A stretch of DNA of 64,000 bases from Cokeromyces recurvatus (taxonomy: Eukaryota > Mucoromycota > Mucoromycetes > Mucorales > Mucoraceae), in the NCBI RefSeq assembly GCF_025118155.1, contig NW_026251396.1, forward strand, positions 823,559-887,558, read 5' to 3'. The notes beneath the pieces are model-generated. The model did not search any database. It worked only from the letters and a program-made list of their open reading frames with translations, and was not told the DNA's origin. Shown here piece by piece: positions 1 to 10,012 of the stretch. Position numbers and translations under genes: made by a program. Position 1 is the first letter of the stretch, and each line of letters starts with the position of its first letter.

Positions 1-276
1 CAAGAAACCAAAGTGCTAAGATTATAGAGAGATATGAATGGGATGAAACTTGGTCAAAAAACTGATATGAACTGTACAAAAAATTGCATTTTCATTGACG
101 AAAGTGCATTTGACATTAACATAAAACTGTCTACAGCAAGATCTACTCAACTCGAGGTACTCATGCTATTGTTACAACACCTTCAGCTAAAGCAGTTAGT
201 TATACTATTCTTGGTGCAATCTGTCTGCTTGGAGTAGTCAACATGGAGATCTGTGTGCCTTTGAACCCCAAAAGAA
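1..276 (+). pseudogene. decayed DDE (Tc1/mariner-IS630-like) transposase relic
   Basis: Pieces of a fungal DDE_3-type transposase core can be read here but not in one frame. Around 85-110 the segment NCIFIDESAF contains the FID catalytic aspartate context typical of these enzymes. After about 150 the reading continues in another frame with GTHAIVTTPSAKAVSYTILG and GVVNMEI, matching the strand after the first catalytic Asp in this superfamily. The upstream piece KIIERYEWDETW is in yet another frame and ends in a stop near 64. So at least two frameshifts and one stop break it. The left end of the element lies outside the window. The family assignment rests on recognised motifs. The exact family is not certain. 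Confidence 0.6.
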
Positions 277-278
277 TA

Positions 279-371
279 CAGTGCGTACGGTCCCAAATGG
301 CGCTATTTGAGAATTTTTTATACGCTTATTGCGATTTAGAAAAAGCGCCATTTGGGACCGTACGCACACTG
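279..371. mobile_element. 93-bp hairpin MITE, TA target site
   Basis: Terminal inverted repeats of about 26 bp: the left end begins CAGTGCGTACGGTCCCAAAT and the right end, read in reverse, begins CAGTGTGCGTACGGTCCCAA, differing by a 2-base indel. The element is flanked by TA on both sides (277-278 and 372-373), the target duplication of Tc1/mariner elements. The interior is AT-rich and non-coding. It sits at the end of the decayed DDE transposase, so it is either inserted in it or derived from a related element. Confidence 0.75.
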
Positions 372-1073
372 TATAAGAACTTTTTGTCTGCATTCAAATT
401 AGGATATTATGTTAGCGAATTATAATGAACGTTGTCATATGACAAAGGCTGTAAAGAATTTGTGTTTTCTTTAAGGAATGGACATGCTTATGAATGAAAA
501 TATTCGCAGTTTTATAAATTTCATGACACCTTAAAGCAGCTTTTAATAACTGCTAACACATATTAACAAGGATGGAAATCCCCTGTTTTTTTTTCCTTTT
601 AAATCAACTTTTTTATATGAAGGCGACACTGTTCTTACTTGGCTTGTATATTAATTAGTCATTCGAACTATCTTTCAAGGACACAATTAATAATTTCACT
701 ATAGGATTCTGTATGCACCAACATCATAATTCTTGTAAAGACTTTCTAATAATAGTGTAATCGTTACACTTTTCCTCGTTAACGTTCTTCTTCTTCCCGT
801 CTCTTTTTAATCTTTGATGAGCCAATTTAAAGGACTTTTTATTAGTTGCACATTCTCATTATTGAATCGACCTGGGTAATGTTGATGTAATCAAGATCTT
901 GAACATGAGAGAATATTAAAATTAATTCATGAATAAAACATTTTAAAAAAAAAGAAAAAAAAATCAGGGCTTATATTGTTAACGGAAGTAAAAGCGATAT
1001 TTGAAACTTCAATTTTTTGGATTTTTTCCTTTCTTTTTTTTTTTTTTTTTTTTGTTTCCTTCCTATTATTTAA
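372..1073. other. intergenic, nothing recognised
   Basis: AT-rich sequence between the MITE and VFA1. No ORF with family similarity is seen. A T-rich tract at 1024-1052 lies directly upstream of the VFA1 start and is probably its core promoter or 5' leader. Confidence 0.5.
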
Positions 1074-1715
1074 ATGATGTTAGAATCAACACAGCAACGA
1101 CTACAGAACCTATATATTGCACGATTAGTAACACAGGAAAGACCATGCTTTGTTTGTAATAAGTTCACTGGAGTTGTATTGACATCTGCAGACAATAGTA
1201 ATGCAGATTGGTTTTATATTTGCAAGAGTCATCTCGGCGATTCCAATTTTTGTTCAAAGCTAGGAGGTTCACCAAAAACAACCAGAAACTCTCAACAACG
1301 GGAGATAAAAAAGAAAGAACTAGCAAATAGACCACCTGAAAGTGATAGTGTCATTGAATTAGTATCAAGCATCGGTTCTGCTTTGAAATCTTGGACAACC
1401 AAAAAAACAAAAGAAGAAGGAAACGATAAAAAGGAGAAAGAAGGAAAAAAAGAAGACGAAGAGACAAAAAGTGATAAAGCAGATAACGATGAAGAAAAGA
1501 GTCTTAATAGTAGTAATTCAACTATCCATTCCTCATCACCGAAAATAAGTAATAATTTACCTCAGCAACCAGTTCGTTTTGTTATTCAAAGAGATTACTT
1601 TTATTTACGTCAACGTGAATATCAAAAGAAAATTCAAAAAAAGGAAGCTGCAGAAAAGTTAAAAACTTTACAGTTTCCTGAAGTCCCCAAAGCAATGCCT
1701 ACATTACAAAAATAG
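1074..1715 (+). CDS. VFA1: VPS4-associated protein 1 (Vfa1-like)
   Basis: Single-exon gene of 213 residues. The N-terminus holds the Vfa1 pattern: a helical leader (NLYIARLV), a C-x2-C pair in RPCFVCNKFTGVVL, then DWFYICKSHLGDSNFC with a second Cys/His set, likely one zinc-binding unit. The middle (about 80-150) is highly charged and Lys/Glu/Asp-rich. The C-terminus has a basic heptad-like helix (YQKKIQKKEAAEKLK). In yeast Vfa1 binds the AAA ATPase Vps4, stimulates it and acts in ESCRT-dependent multivesicular body sorting at the endosome; the role here is inferred from family membership. A second ATG follows immediately at 1077, so the start could be one codon later. The gene is followed at 1755 by a TCCGATCCGGA element that probably belongs to the RPL34 promoter. 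Confidence 0.8.
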   Translation: MMLESTQQRLQNLYIARLVTQERPCFVCNKFTGVVLTSADNSNADWFYICKSHLGDSNFCSKLGGSPKTTRNSQQREIKKKELANRPPESDSVIELVSSIGSALKSWTTKKTKEEGNDKKEKEGKKEDEETKSDKADNDEEKSLNSSNSTIHSSSPKISNNLPQQPVRFVIQRDYFYLRQREYQKKIQKKEAAEKLKTLQFPEVPKAMPTLQK

Positions 1716-2070
1716 GAACCTTTATTGTTTTTCTATTATTTTGACAAAAAAAAATCCGATCCGGACTTGTTAGCTTTTGTATTTTTCTCTCTTTATTTTT
1801 TTTTTTTTTTTTTTTTTTAATAAAGCGGGGAGAAAGGAAATACAACGGCAAGTAAAGGGAGCAAAATGTTGAATCTTCCCTTTTATTTTATTGCTGCATT
1901 TGGGAGGTAAACAAATAATCCATCCATTTCATGCATAGATGATAAGCTAACCTAATCTCAATTTTATATTAAATGGATTCCTATATATTTTTCTTTTAAC
2001 TTTAATCTCTGCTTCGATGTTTGATATTTGATTTTTTTTTTGTTTCACTTTATAAAGATAATTAACAGCA
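1716..2070 (+). promoter_or_regulatory. VFA1 3' end and RPL34 upstream region
   Basis: Holds a T-rich tract (about 1797-1818), the element TCCGATCCGGA at 1755-1765 and further pyrimidine-rich sequence up to the RPL34 ATG. The element resembles sequences upstream of RPL11 and RPS3 in this window. A regulatory role is inference. Confidence 0.4.
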
Positions 2071-2592
2071 ATGGCTCAAAGACTTACATACAGACGTCGT
2101 TGTTCTTACAACACTCGTTCCAACCGTGTTCGTGCTGTCAAGACTCCTGGTAAATTCAACACATCATAATTTTACAATGCAGCATTATTAAAATTATACA
2201 TCCATTTTTTTTTCTTTTTTCATTAGGTGGAAAGCTTGTTTTCCAATACCAAAAGAAGCCTGTCAAGGCTCCCCGTTGTGGTGACTGCGGTGAAACTCTT
2301 GCCGGTGTAAGTTTATTAACTAAAAAAAAAGATAGATAGAAAGAAAGAAAGAAAGAAAGAGGGAGAGATAGAAAGGGGAATAGTTGTATAGATTATTAAT
2401 TTAAACACCCTACATCTATAGATCAAAGCTCTCCGTCCTCGTGAATTTGCCACTGTCTCCAAGACTCAAAAGCACGTTAGCCGTGCCTATGGCGGTTCTC
2501 GTTGTGGTCAATGCGTTAGAAACCGTATTGTTCGTGCCTTCTTGATTGAAGAACAAAAGATTGTCAAGAGAGTTCTCAAGGCCCAAAAATAA
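2071..2592 (+). CDS. RPL34: 60S ribosomal protein L34 (eL34)
   Basis: Three exons: 2071-2149, 2227-2306 and 2422-2592. Together they encode 109 residues beginning [20 protein letters not shown] and ending [12 protein letters not shown] introns close in phase. Two CxxC pairs (APRCGDCGE and GSRCGQCVR) form the zinc-binding site expected in many eL34 proteins. The protein is a structural component of the large cytosolic ribosomal subunit. Length matches the family (about 110-120). Codons are more biased toward C-ending and preferred forms than in neighbouring low-expression genes, consistent with strong expression. The assignment is essentially certain. Confidence 0.97.
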
Positions 2593-3319
2593 GTAGCTTT
2601 TGTTTTATATAAGCACTTTAATAAACAATCTCATCCCCTCTGAATATTAATTAATGGAACTATCTATTTGTAAGTTGTATTAGGAATTATGACTTAAAGA
2701 AAAATGGTTTATTAAAGGAAAGGAATGGAGTGAGTAATATTCACAATGATGCCACCGTAAAAAAAAAAAGAGTTTGAGTTAATTACTAACTTTTAGTTAG
2801 ATCTCTTCATTTACCATTTTATTGTTTTAATAATGATATTTTATACTTTACTGATGAGATGTGAATTGAGCTAACTACTATTTATTCATTTAACGAAATT
2901 TCATTTTTACATAGAACGAAAGAAAAAAAAAAAGTTGAAAATTGAATTTGTTAAGCAACTAGTAAAAAGTCTTAAATGATAATATAGAATTTAATTCCAG
3001 GAAGATATGCACTTTGATTGGAGTCAATATATGTATTTTCTACATGTACATGAAAACTTCAAATGGTCTAAAACTTGAACATGGAATTTGTTTTAGTGAA
3101 AAGATTGCTTTTGAGTATCTTTTATAGAAAAGTTAGAAAGGAAAAAATGCCTGGCTGGCATATCTTTAATACCTTTTGAATCTCAGTTTAACTCATTATT
3201 GTTGCTGCCTTGTGACGACGACAGGAGCATATATATGCGGGGGTAAAATAAAGTGGTTTTTTTTTTTATTTTTTATTTTTTTTTTTTTTTTTTTTAGTTT
3301 CTGTAAAACTTTCAATAAT
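2593..3319. other. intergenic between RPL34 and MIC10
   Basis: AT-rich, no supported coding sequence. Poly-T tracts at about 3257-3295 lie close to the MIC10 start and are likely part of its leader. Confidence 0.5.
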
Positions 3320-3825
3320 ATGTCAACTGAAAATAAGATTCCCAGTGAAGACATCTTGGCACAGAAGGTTTTTTATTTATTTTTATTTTTGCTTTTTTCT
3401 TTTTTTTTTTTTTTCTGAAAGAAATAAATTATCTTATTTCATCCGATTAATGTTTATTATTAGTGGGATCGCACCATTTCAAATTTCATTGTTAAAACAG
3501 GACTTGGTTTAAGTGTCGGCATTGTTGCCTCTGCTTTATTATTTAAAAGTAAGTAGATCCAGTCAAGATTTAGCCATGATAAGTGTGAAAAATAAAATAA
3601 AATAAAATAAAAACTAATTATTAATTTTATAGAACGTACATGGCCCATTGCTATTGCTACTGGTTATGGTTTTGGTAATGCTTATGCCGATGCACAGGTA
3701 AGCTTGTATACTATATGCATATAGATGTTCAAGATGTACAATATATTAATATAAATCTGTAGCGTACATTTCATCCTGCTAACGTTCCAGGTGCTAAAAT
3801 TGTAAAGGAAAAACCTTCTGTTTAA
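3320..3825 (+). CDS. MIC10: MICOS complex subunit Mic10
   Basis: Four exons: 3320-3367, 3464-3548, 3633-3697 and 3763-3825, giving 86 residues. The product starts MSTENKIPSEDILAQKWD and has two hydrophobic segments, each with the glycine-rich motif that defines Mic10: GLGLSVGIVASALLF in the first and TGYGFGNAYADAQ in the second. In the family, the glycine motifs drive oligomerisation that bends the inner mitochondrial membrane at cristae junctions. The charged KKRTWP loop between the segments is also typical. Size matches known Mic10 proteins (about 80-100 residues). All intron phases are consistent. Strong assignment. Confidence 0.93.
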
Positions 3826-5547
3826 ATATATCCACCAAGCACAAAAAAAAAATAATAAAATAAATAAAAAAATAAAAATAAATGCATGTATAATGTAAGC
3901 ATAAACATATCATATGAAACTATCGATATGATCTCACGTTGTAAACAAGAGCTAAGGGCATATTCCAAAGAATAAAATCTATTTAATTTAGTAGATATAA
4001 CTTATTCTAATTACACCGCAAGTATATCGCTTTGATTTTATTCTTATGACAATCATTATCATTGAAACAAATTAAAGTTACTTAACGCCTGTTATTATTT
4101 AGGCTTGTATTTTTATTAGTTACTCTGAAAGGAAAGGAAATAATGTTGTCAATTGATATGATTTACATGTTCAATAATTTCCTTTTATTTTGTTTTGATT
4201 TCTTTTGTTTTCATGTGATTGTGACTGTAATTTGATACGATGATTACAACAACGACCTCCTTATTTTGTATGAACTATAAAAAAGTAGATATTCAAAGTT
4301 ATTATTTTTTCCCTTTTTTCTTCTTCTTTATCTTCTTTATTATTACTATTTCTTCCATAGGTAAGTCATTAAATAATACTATTTTATTCTTCTTCTTCTT
4401 CCCTGCCCTAGGAGGAAATTCTTTTTCTCATGGTTACCACTTATGTAACGCCTTCTGAATCAACAAGACACCCTATCTTGCCCTCCTTGAATTAGGAGGA
4501 CATTGTAGGGTATCTTGTTGATTCAGAGGGCGTTACATATTGTGATAGCTATGGGTTTTTTCTAACCTCCTAGTAAAAATAAAAAATACAAGAACAAAGA
4601 AGGTGCAACGAATCCTAGCCTCCACGCGGCCACCTTTGGACTGCAGTAAATATTATTTTTACTGTTGACGAATTGGGGATTCACTTTTTTATATATGAAA
4701 TAAAAATGAAAATAAAAATAAAATAGATATCTCTTTTTTTTTACGCGTATTGTATAAAATAAAATGAAATAATACTTTATACATAATCTTGAGGTTTCTT
4801 ATTTGTCTTTAAAATGTTAAAAAAGACGCGTATTTAATTAATATTATTAGAATTAAAAAGAATAAGGCAAAGTGAATTATTATATAAAATAATATGTATT
4901 CAAGTATCTATAAGCCCATTTATCGTTAATTTACTCATAAAATGTATATGAGAATACCTTTGTTAAATAGTAGAACATTTATAGCAACAATGAAATAAGT
5001 ATATTTATACTGAGTTGCTTCCCTTCCTTCAATATGCACAATATAAAAGATTTCCAAGATGCCATTAACTCTTCAATCAGAATTTAGTCTACATAGACTG
5101 TTACTCTTCAGATATAGTAATGGTATTTTATTCAGTGAAAGATACTGATATTCTTTCTTGTATGATGAATAATAATATATATTTTTATCACTAAAATGTT
5201 TTTTGGAATAAGCAGTTCTTTTATATTATCATAGACAAAAATCAATAGATAGTAAAAAACAGTAACCAGTATGAATATAAATGCTTTATGTATATACATA
5301 TATGTGTGTATATAAATAAACAGGCCTCTATAACTTGTATATAATACATTTATATTGCATAGTGTTATATGAATAGATTGATAAGCAATAATATCATTAG
5401 TTTTTTTTTTTTTTTAATCCCTAGGTACAGACTGGCAAATCACTGACAATTTTAATAAAAATTATTATTTTTTTTTTTCCTCTTTCACATTTGAAAGGCA
5501 TATAGTCTGAAGATAGTTAATAAATTTTTACGTGTATTTACTATACA
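3826..5547. other. gene-poor 1.7-kb interval upstream of SNF5
   Basis: Apart from the MITE at 4444-4537 I see no supported gene. The ORF at 4240-4458 is a run of Phe-rich low complexity ending inside the MITE and is not credible. The rest is AT-rich with several TATA-like and short microsatellite runs (5270-5320). Confidence 0.5.
4444..4537. mobile_element. 94-bp hairpin MITE, TA target site
   Basis: Nearly the whole element is an inverted repeat. Arms of about 44 bp start TGTAACGCC on each strand, share CTGAATCAACAAGA and CCCTA, and meet at a 6-base loop (tgaatt). Most mismatches fall near the loop. TA flanks both ends (4442-4443, 4538-4539). No coding capacity. It is the same size class as the MITE at 279-371, but the terminal sequence is different, so it belongs to a different family. 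Confidence 0.75.
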
Positions 5548-5883
5548 ATGCAGCGTAATTTTCTATACTTACAGCAACAAGCTATGGCTCGTCAAGCTCA
5601 ACAACAAAGAATTGCAAATGCTGCCGTTGTTGGTAATGCTATTAATAATAATAATCCAAATGTTAATTTTGGAATGCAAGTACCTGATCTCATGAACAAT
5701 ATTTGGATTCAACAGCAAGGATTACAACAACCATCAATTCCAATGAATCCTGCTTTAGCAATACCTCAACAACAACAGCAACAGCAACAATTAGAAGCTG
5801 AGAATAGATTAAAACAAGAACAACTTCAGCAACAGCAAAGACTGCAAGCAATGTATATACAGCAAAAGCAGCAGCAGCAGCAA

Positions 5884-5921
<38 letters not shown>

Positions 5922-5926
5922 ACAGC

Positions 5927-5975
<49 letters not shown>

Positions 5976-8124
5976 GAAACAACCATTACCTTCTTCTTCT
6001 ACTCCGGTTCAGCTACCTCATACTACTATTGTACAAACTAAGACTCAAGAAAAGAATTTAAAACAATACATAACCCGTGATCAGCAATATCAAATAATAC
6101 TAAATAAACAACACAAGCAACATGTCGATTTAGCACAAGCAAAGAAAATTGAGATTGATGTCGCAAATAATGAACGACGAATCAGACAACAACATCGAGG
6201 GGTTTTAACATTTGGTAAAGGCTATGATGGTTATGGAAATGGAAAAACAAGTGCTAGTCAACTTCCACGAATTATATATCCTGGAGACAAAAAGCGTAAA
6301 AGACATTATCAGACTGTTCGAGCGTAAGTTTCTTATTCCTTCAAAATATGTTTGTTTTATTTATATATGTATATGTATATGTATATACGTATATGTATAC
6401 ATATTTTTTCTTTTTTTTTTTAAAAAAAAAAAAAAAGTCTCTATGAAACTTCTGTAGAACAAGCTGATAAAGAAGAGATGCTAGTCCCTATTCGATTAGA
6501 TATTGAAAATGAAGGTTATAAAATTAGGGACACCTTTACTTGGAATATGAACGGTAAAGTTGAAAGAAAAAGGAAAGGGATAAAGAACTAACAATTTATA
6601 AAGAAACATCAATTACGCCTGAACAGTTTGCAGAGATTACATGTGAGGATCTACGTTTACCTGTTTCTATATTTGCTTCTCTAATATCAAATAGTATTCG
6701 AGAACAAATTCAGGATTATTTTTTGAACATATCAAGCATGCTAAATGATGATGACCAACAAGAAAGTTTAACTAAAAGAATGAACGCTTATGAGGAATTT
6801 ATAAAATGTAAAAAACAAAAAATTGATTCGGATAAATCAGAAGAAGATAAAACGATAGTTAAGAATGTGAACAAGACGAATGAACCAGATTTGAGAACAA
6901 TCATAAAGGTAAATTTTGTTTGTATTAAAAGAAAAAGAAAAAGAAAAAAAAGAGGCTTACATAATAAAACTCCCTTTCCTTGCAAGCTTGATATTATTGT
7001 TGGAAATAGAATCTTGAATGATCAATTTGAATGGGATATCAGTTGTAAAGAAAATTCACCAGAATCATTTGCAGAAACGATGGCTACTGAGCTAGGCTTA
7101 GGTGGTGAATTCAAGTAAGTCTATTTATTACAGTATATGCATATACATATACATATAAATATATACATGTATACTTATACATATATTATTTATTCATTTT
7201 ATTATCAGAACTGCAATTGCCCATTCTATTCGAGAACAAGTCCATACATATATCAAATCATTATTGCTTACAGGTTATGAATTTGGAGATGGCTTAATTG
7301 AAAATGATGAACTGAAGCGTAGCTTTTTACCTGTCGTACATAACGTGATTCGTGATAATAATGTCATTGAAAAGTTCACACCTTCAGTCGTTGAAGCAAC
7401 TGATGCCGAGATTGCTAAAATAGAGAAAATCAGAACTAGAGAATCAAGGTTTGTTGTTTGTTTTACTTTTGGTTATATAAAAACAATAAATTAATTTGTA
7501 TAATTAGACGCAAGAGAAGAGGTGTACGCAGTAGAAAGGGAATAACATTACCAGACCGTGAGCCTATACCTACTTATAGAACTATATTTGCATCACCACT
7601 AGAACATGAACTAACGGACGATCAATTCTTAAAAACTCCTCAAGATTCAACACACAATCAAAGAAAAAGCGCATTAAAGGCTAGAATGAACATTGCAGCC
7701 GAAGCAGCAGGTGTATCCTTAACATCAGGCCAATTAATAAATATTAATAACAATGATAATACTCATTATAATAATGCTGGAGCCCAATCATCCTCTTCAG
7801 TTGATCTTGTAACTCGACCTGTCCCTAGTAAGATAAAATACGTGTATATCTACATGCCTATACTAATATACACATACATTTATATATTTAGGTAAAATGA
7901 TGGATTCTACTTGGCGATGTTTAGACTGTGGCTGTTCACCATTTATGACGACGATCATTCGATCAGGACCTTCAGGGGATAACACATTATGTAATGCATG
8001 TGGATTATATAGACATAGATATAATACAGTTCGTCCACCTAATTATATAGACAAAGAAATTAAAAATGATATACCTTATCTTAATGACTGGCAAAATTAT
8101 ATGACAAGATATAAAGCACAATAA
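5548..8124 (+). CDS. SNF5: SNF5/SMARCB1-type chromatin remodelling subunit with polyQ tract and C-terminal GATA finger
   Basis: Seven exons: 5548-6323, 6438-6553, 6604-6908, 6987-7114, 7209-7448, 7508-7827 and 7892-8124. They encode 705 residues. The N-terminal 145 residues are Gln/Asn-rich with an uninterrupted run of 36 Gln codons (5869-5976). The middle carries the two SNF5 repeats: one around [20 protein letters not shown], the second around [18 protein letters not shown] followed by [20 protein letters not shown] and [10 protein letters not shown], nearly diagnostic for SNF5/INI1/Sfh1. The last exon encodes a GATA-type zinc finger (CLDC, 20 residues, CNACGLY). The family is a core subunit of SWI/SNF or RSC. 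Which of the two complexes applies is not decidable here. The 78-nt third intron is a multiple of three without stops, so its retention would keep the frame. The 50-nt second intron ends in a weak-looking acceptor (ataaag). Confidence 0.88.
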
Positions 8125-8236
8125 TATTAAATCTAGATATGTAAAACTTATCTTATTAACCTTTTTTCCCTTTTCAGTGAATAATAACGTATGAAAAGCA
8201 TGTATATATAAATAAATATATGTTTACATATTAGTC

Positions 8237-8270
<34 letters not shown>

Positions 8271-8419
8271 CATTATAGAAGAAAAGAAAAGAAAAAAAAA
8301 CTCCCCTTTTCATGATATATTATAAGCTGTATGTAAAAATAAAATAAGAAATATTTAGAAGACCTTCAAATAAATATTTTTTTTTCTACTATTTTCTTTA
8401 TTTGTAAAAGAAAAAAAAT
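8125..8419. other. short intergenic with A31 tract
   Basis: Separates SNF5 from ARB1 and contains a long poly-A run near 8239-8269. Nothing else recognised. Confidence 0.5.
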
Positions 8420-9863
8420 ATGGAAAATCTTTCAACCCAAGAAGAAAGAGAACAGTTCATGTAAGCAAATTATGCAAGTTTTCATTATTTTATTTTATTT
8501 TCTCAAATTGACATTCATATCATTACAAGTGACGAGTTTTTAGATAAAGTAAACATTGAGGAGAACAGTAATGAACTATTGGAGGAAGATGAAGATGGAC
8601 AACAAATAGAAGAAGATATCGCGTATGTACCTACTGGTTTAGCTACTCCTGTTAGTGTCATACAAAAAAATAAAACAGAGCAACAAAAGGAGAAGAAGAA
8701 GAAGAAGAAGAAGAAGTCAAAGACTAGTAATTTGCCAGAGGCAGGTTCTGAATTACCTGATGACTATGTTGAAAAACATCCTGAAGATCTTATTGATGAT
8801 CCTTATGATCCGTAAATAATATTTTTTTTCTTTAAAAAAAAATATATATATATAAAAGAAAAATAATACTCACATTACGTTATGTTTTAGTGAAAACCCA
8901 TTATCACAGAGAGTTGAATATGCTATTTGGAAATATCGTAAAAATCATAAATTTACTGATGAAAGAAGATCTATATTTGACAATTATCTTAGATTTGGTG
9001 GTATTAAGACAGGTCCTAACATGTTCTTGGGTCGTGCTACAAGCGCAGATGCGCCAGATGACCCGGATGCAGCCATTGACTTTGAAGCAGCTAAAACAGC
9101 TATAGATAGTGTTCCTGATGAATTAGAAGAAGGCATGGAAGTTAATTTTACTGAAGTGGCCCAAGTTTATCTGGGTAATACATTCATTCGTGAAAGTCGG
9201 TTTATCTCTTTACAGAATTTTATTGATGCACCTAATTTAATTGATGCATTTTTAAGATATCTTCAAATTAGACGTGTTGCGCCTGAATATGAAGAAGATA
9301 TTGCAAATGCTCGTGCTATTTGTGCTCAAGCTAAAATTCAGTTACCAATGTGTAAGAAAGTGAGTAGTTTGCTACCTGGTAAATATAATACAGCCTGTGC
9401 AGATGTATTCGGCGCTTTAGACTCAGAAATGGATGTCTCTTGGATGACTGAAACTACATTGAAAATTCAAAAGCAATTTATGTCCTTTGTATCAGAGAAG
9501 CTTGGATCAAATGAAGAAGCGAAAAAGATTGTTCAATCTCGCATTAAAAATTTCGATAGTGTAAAATTATTAGAAACTCAAGATTGGGTCTTTGTTCAAG
9601 TGTCTGAAATTTCTCCTTATAATGAAGAAACTGGTCCTGATGATTTAGTTCAAGTAATTCTTAAAAATTGTGAAGATACCCAAGATACTTATAGTGTTTT
9701 ATTGGAAAAAAAAATTGTCGAGAATTTGATGGTTGGTATGGTTGCAAGAGTAACATTGTGTAAATTGAGTAATGGTGAATGGTATCTGCAGAGCGCTACT
9801 CGTATTATGCCAACCTTTTACATGGAAGATGACTGTATGACAGAAGAGGATTATGACTATTAA
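8420..9863 (+). CDS. ARB1: Argonaute siRNA chaperone (ARC) complex subunit Arb1
   Basis: Three exons: 8420-8460, 8530-8811 and 8891-9863, giving 431 residues. The N-terminal 120 residues are acidic and contain a nine-residue Lys run. The conserved part begins at SQRVEYAIWKYRKNHKFTDE and contains YLRFGGIKTGPNMFLG, the most characteristic block of the fungal Arb1 family, then a long mixed alpha/beta region ending in an acidic tail. In fission yeast Arb1 with Arb2 holds Argonaute loaded with duplex siRNA and inhibits slicing before RITS formation and heterochromatin assembly. A role in nuclear or cytosolic small-RNA handling here is inference. No other RNAi gene is in the window. The assignment rests on recognised family blocks. 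Confidence 0.72.
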
Positions 9864-10012
9864 TTTCTTTTTCTTAAAAAAAAAAGAAAAGAAAAGAGTA
9901 AAGAAAATACTATAAAAATTTTATTTTATTTTTTTATTTTATTTTTTATTTTATTTTTTATTTTTTATTTTATTTTATTTTATTTTATTTTCCCTTCTTT
10001 ATTATATGTATA

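Noticed and set aside
5690..5986. Minus-strand Val-rich ORF of 98 residues
   Set aside because: It is the antisense shadow of the SNF5 polyglutamine region (CAA/CAG read in reverse).
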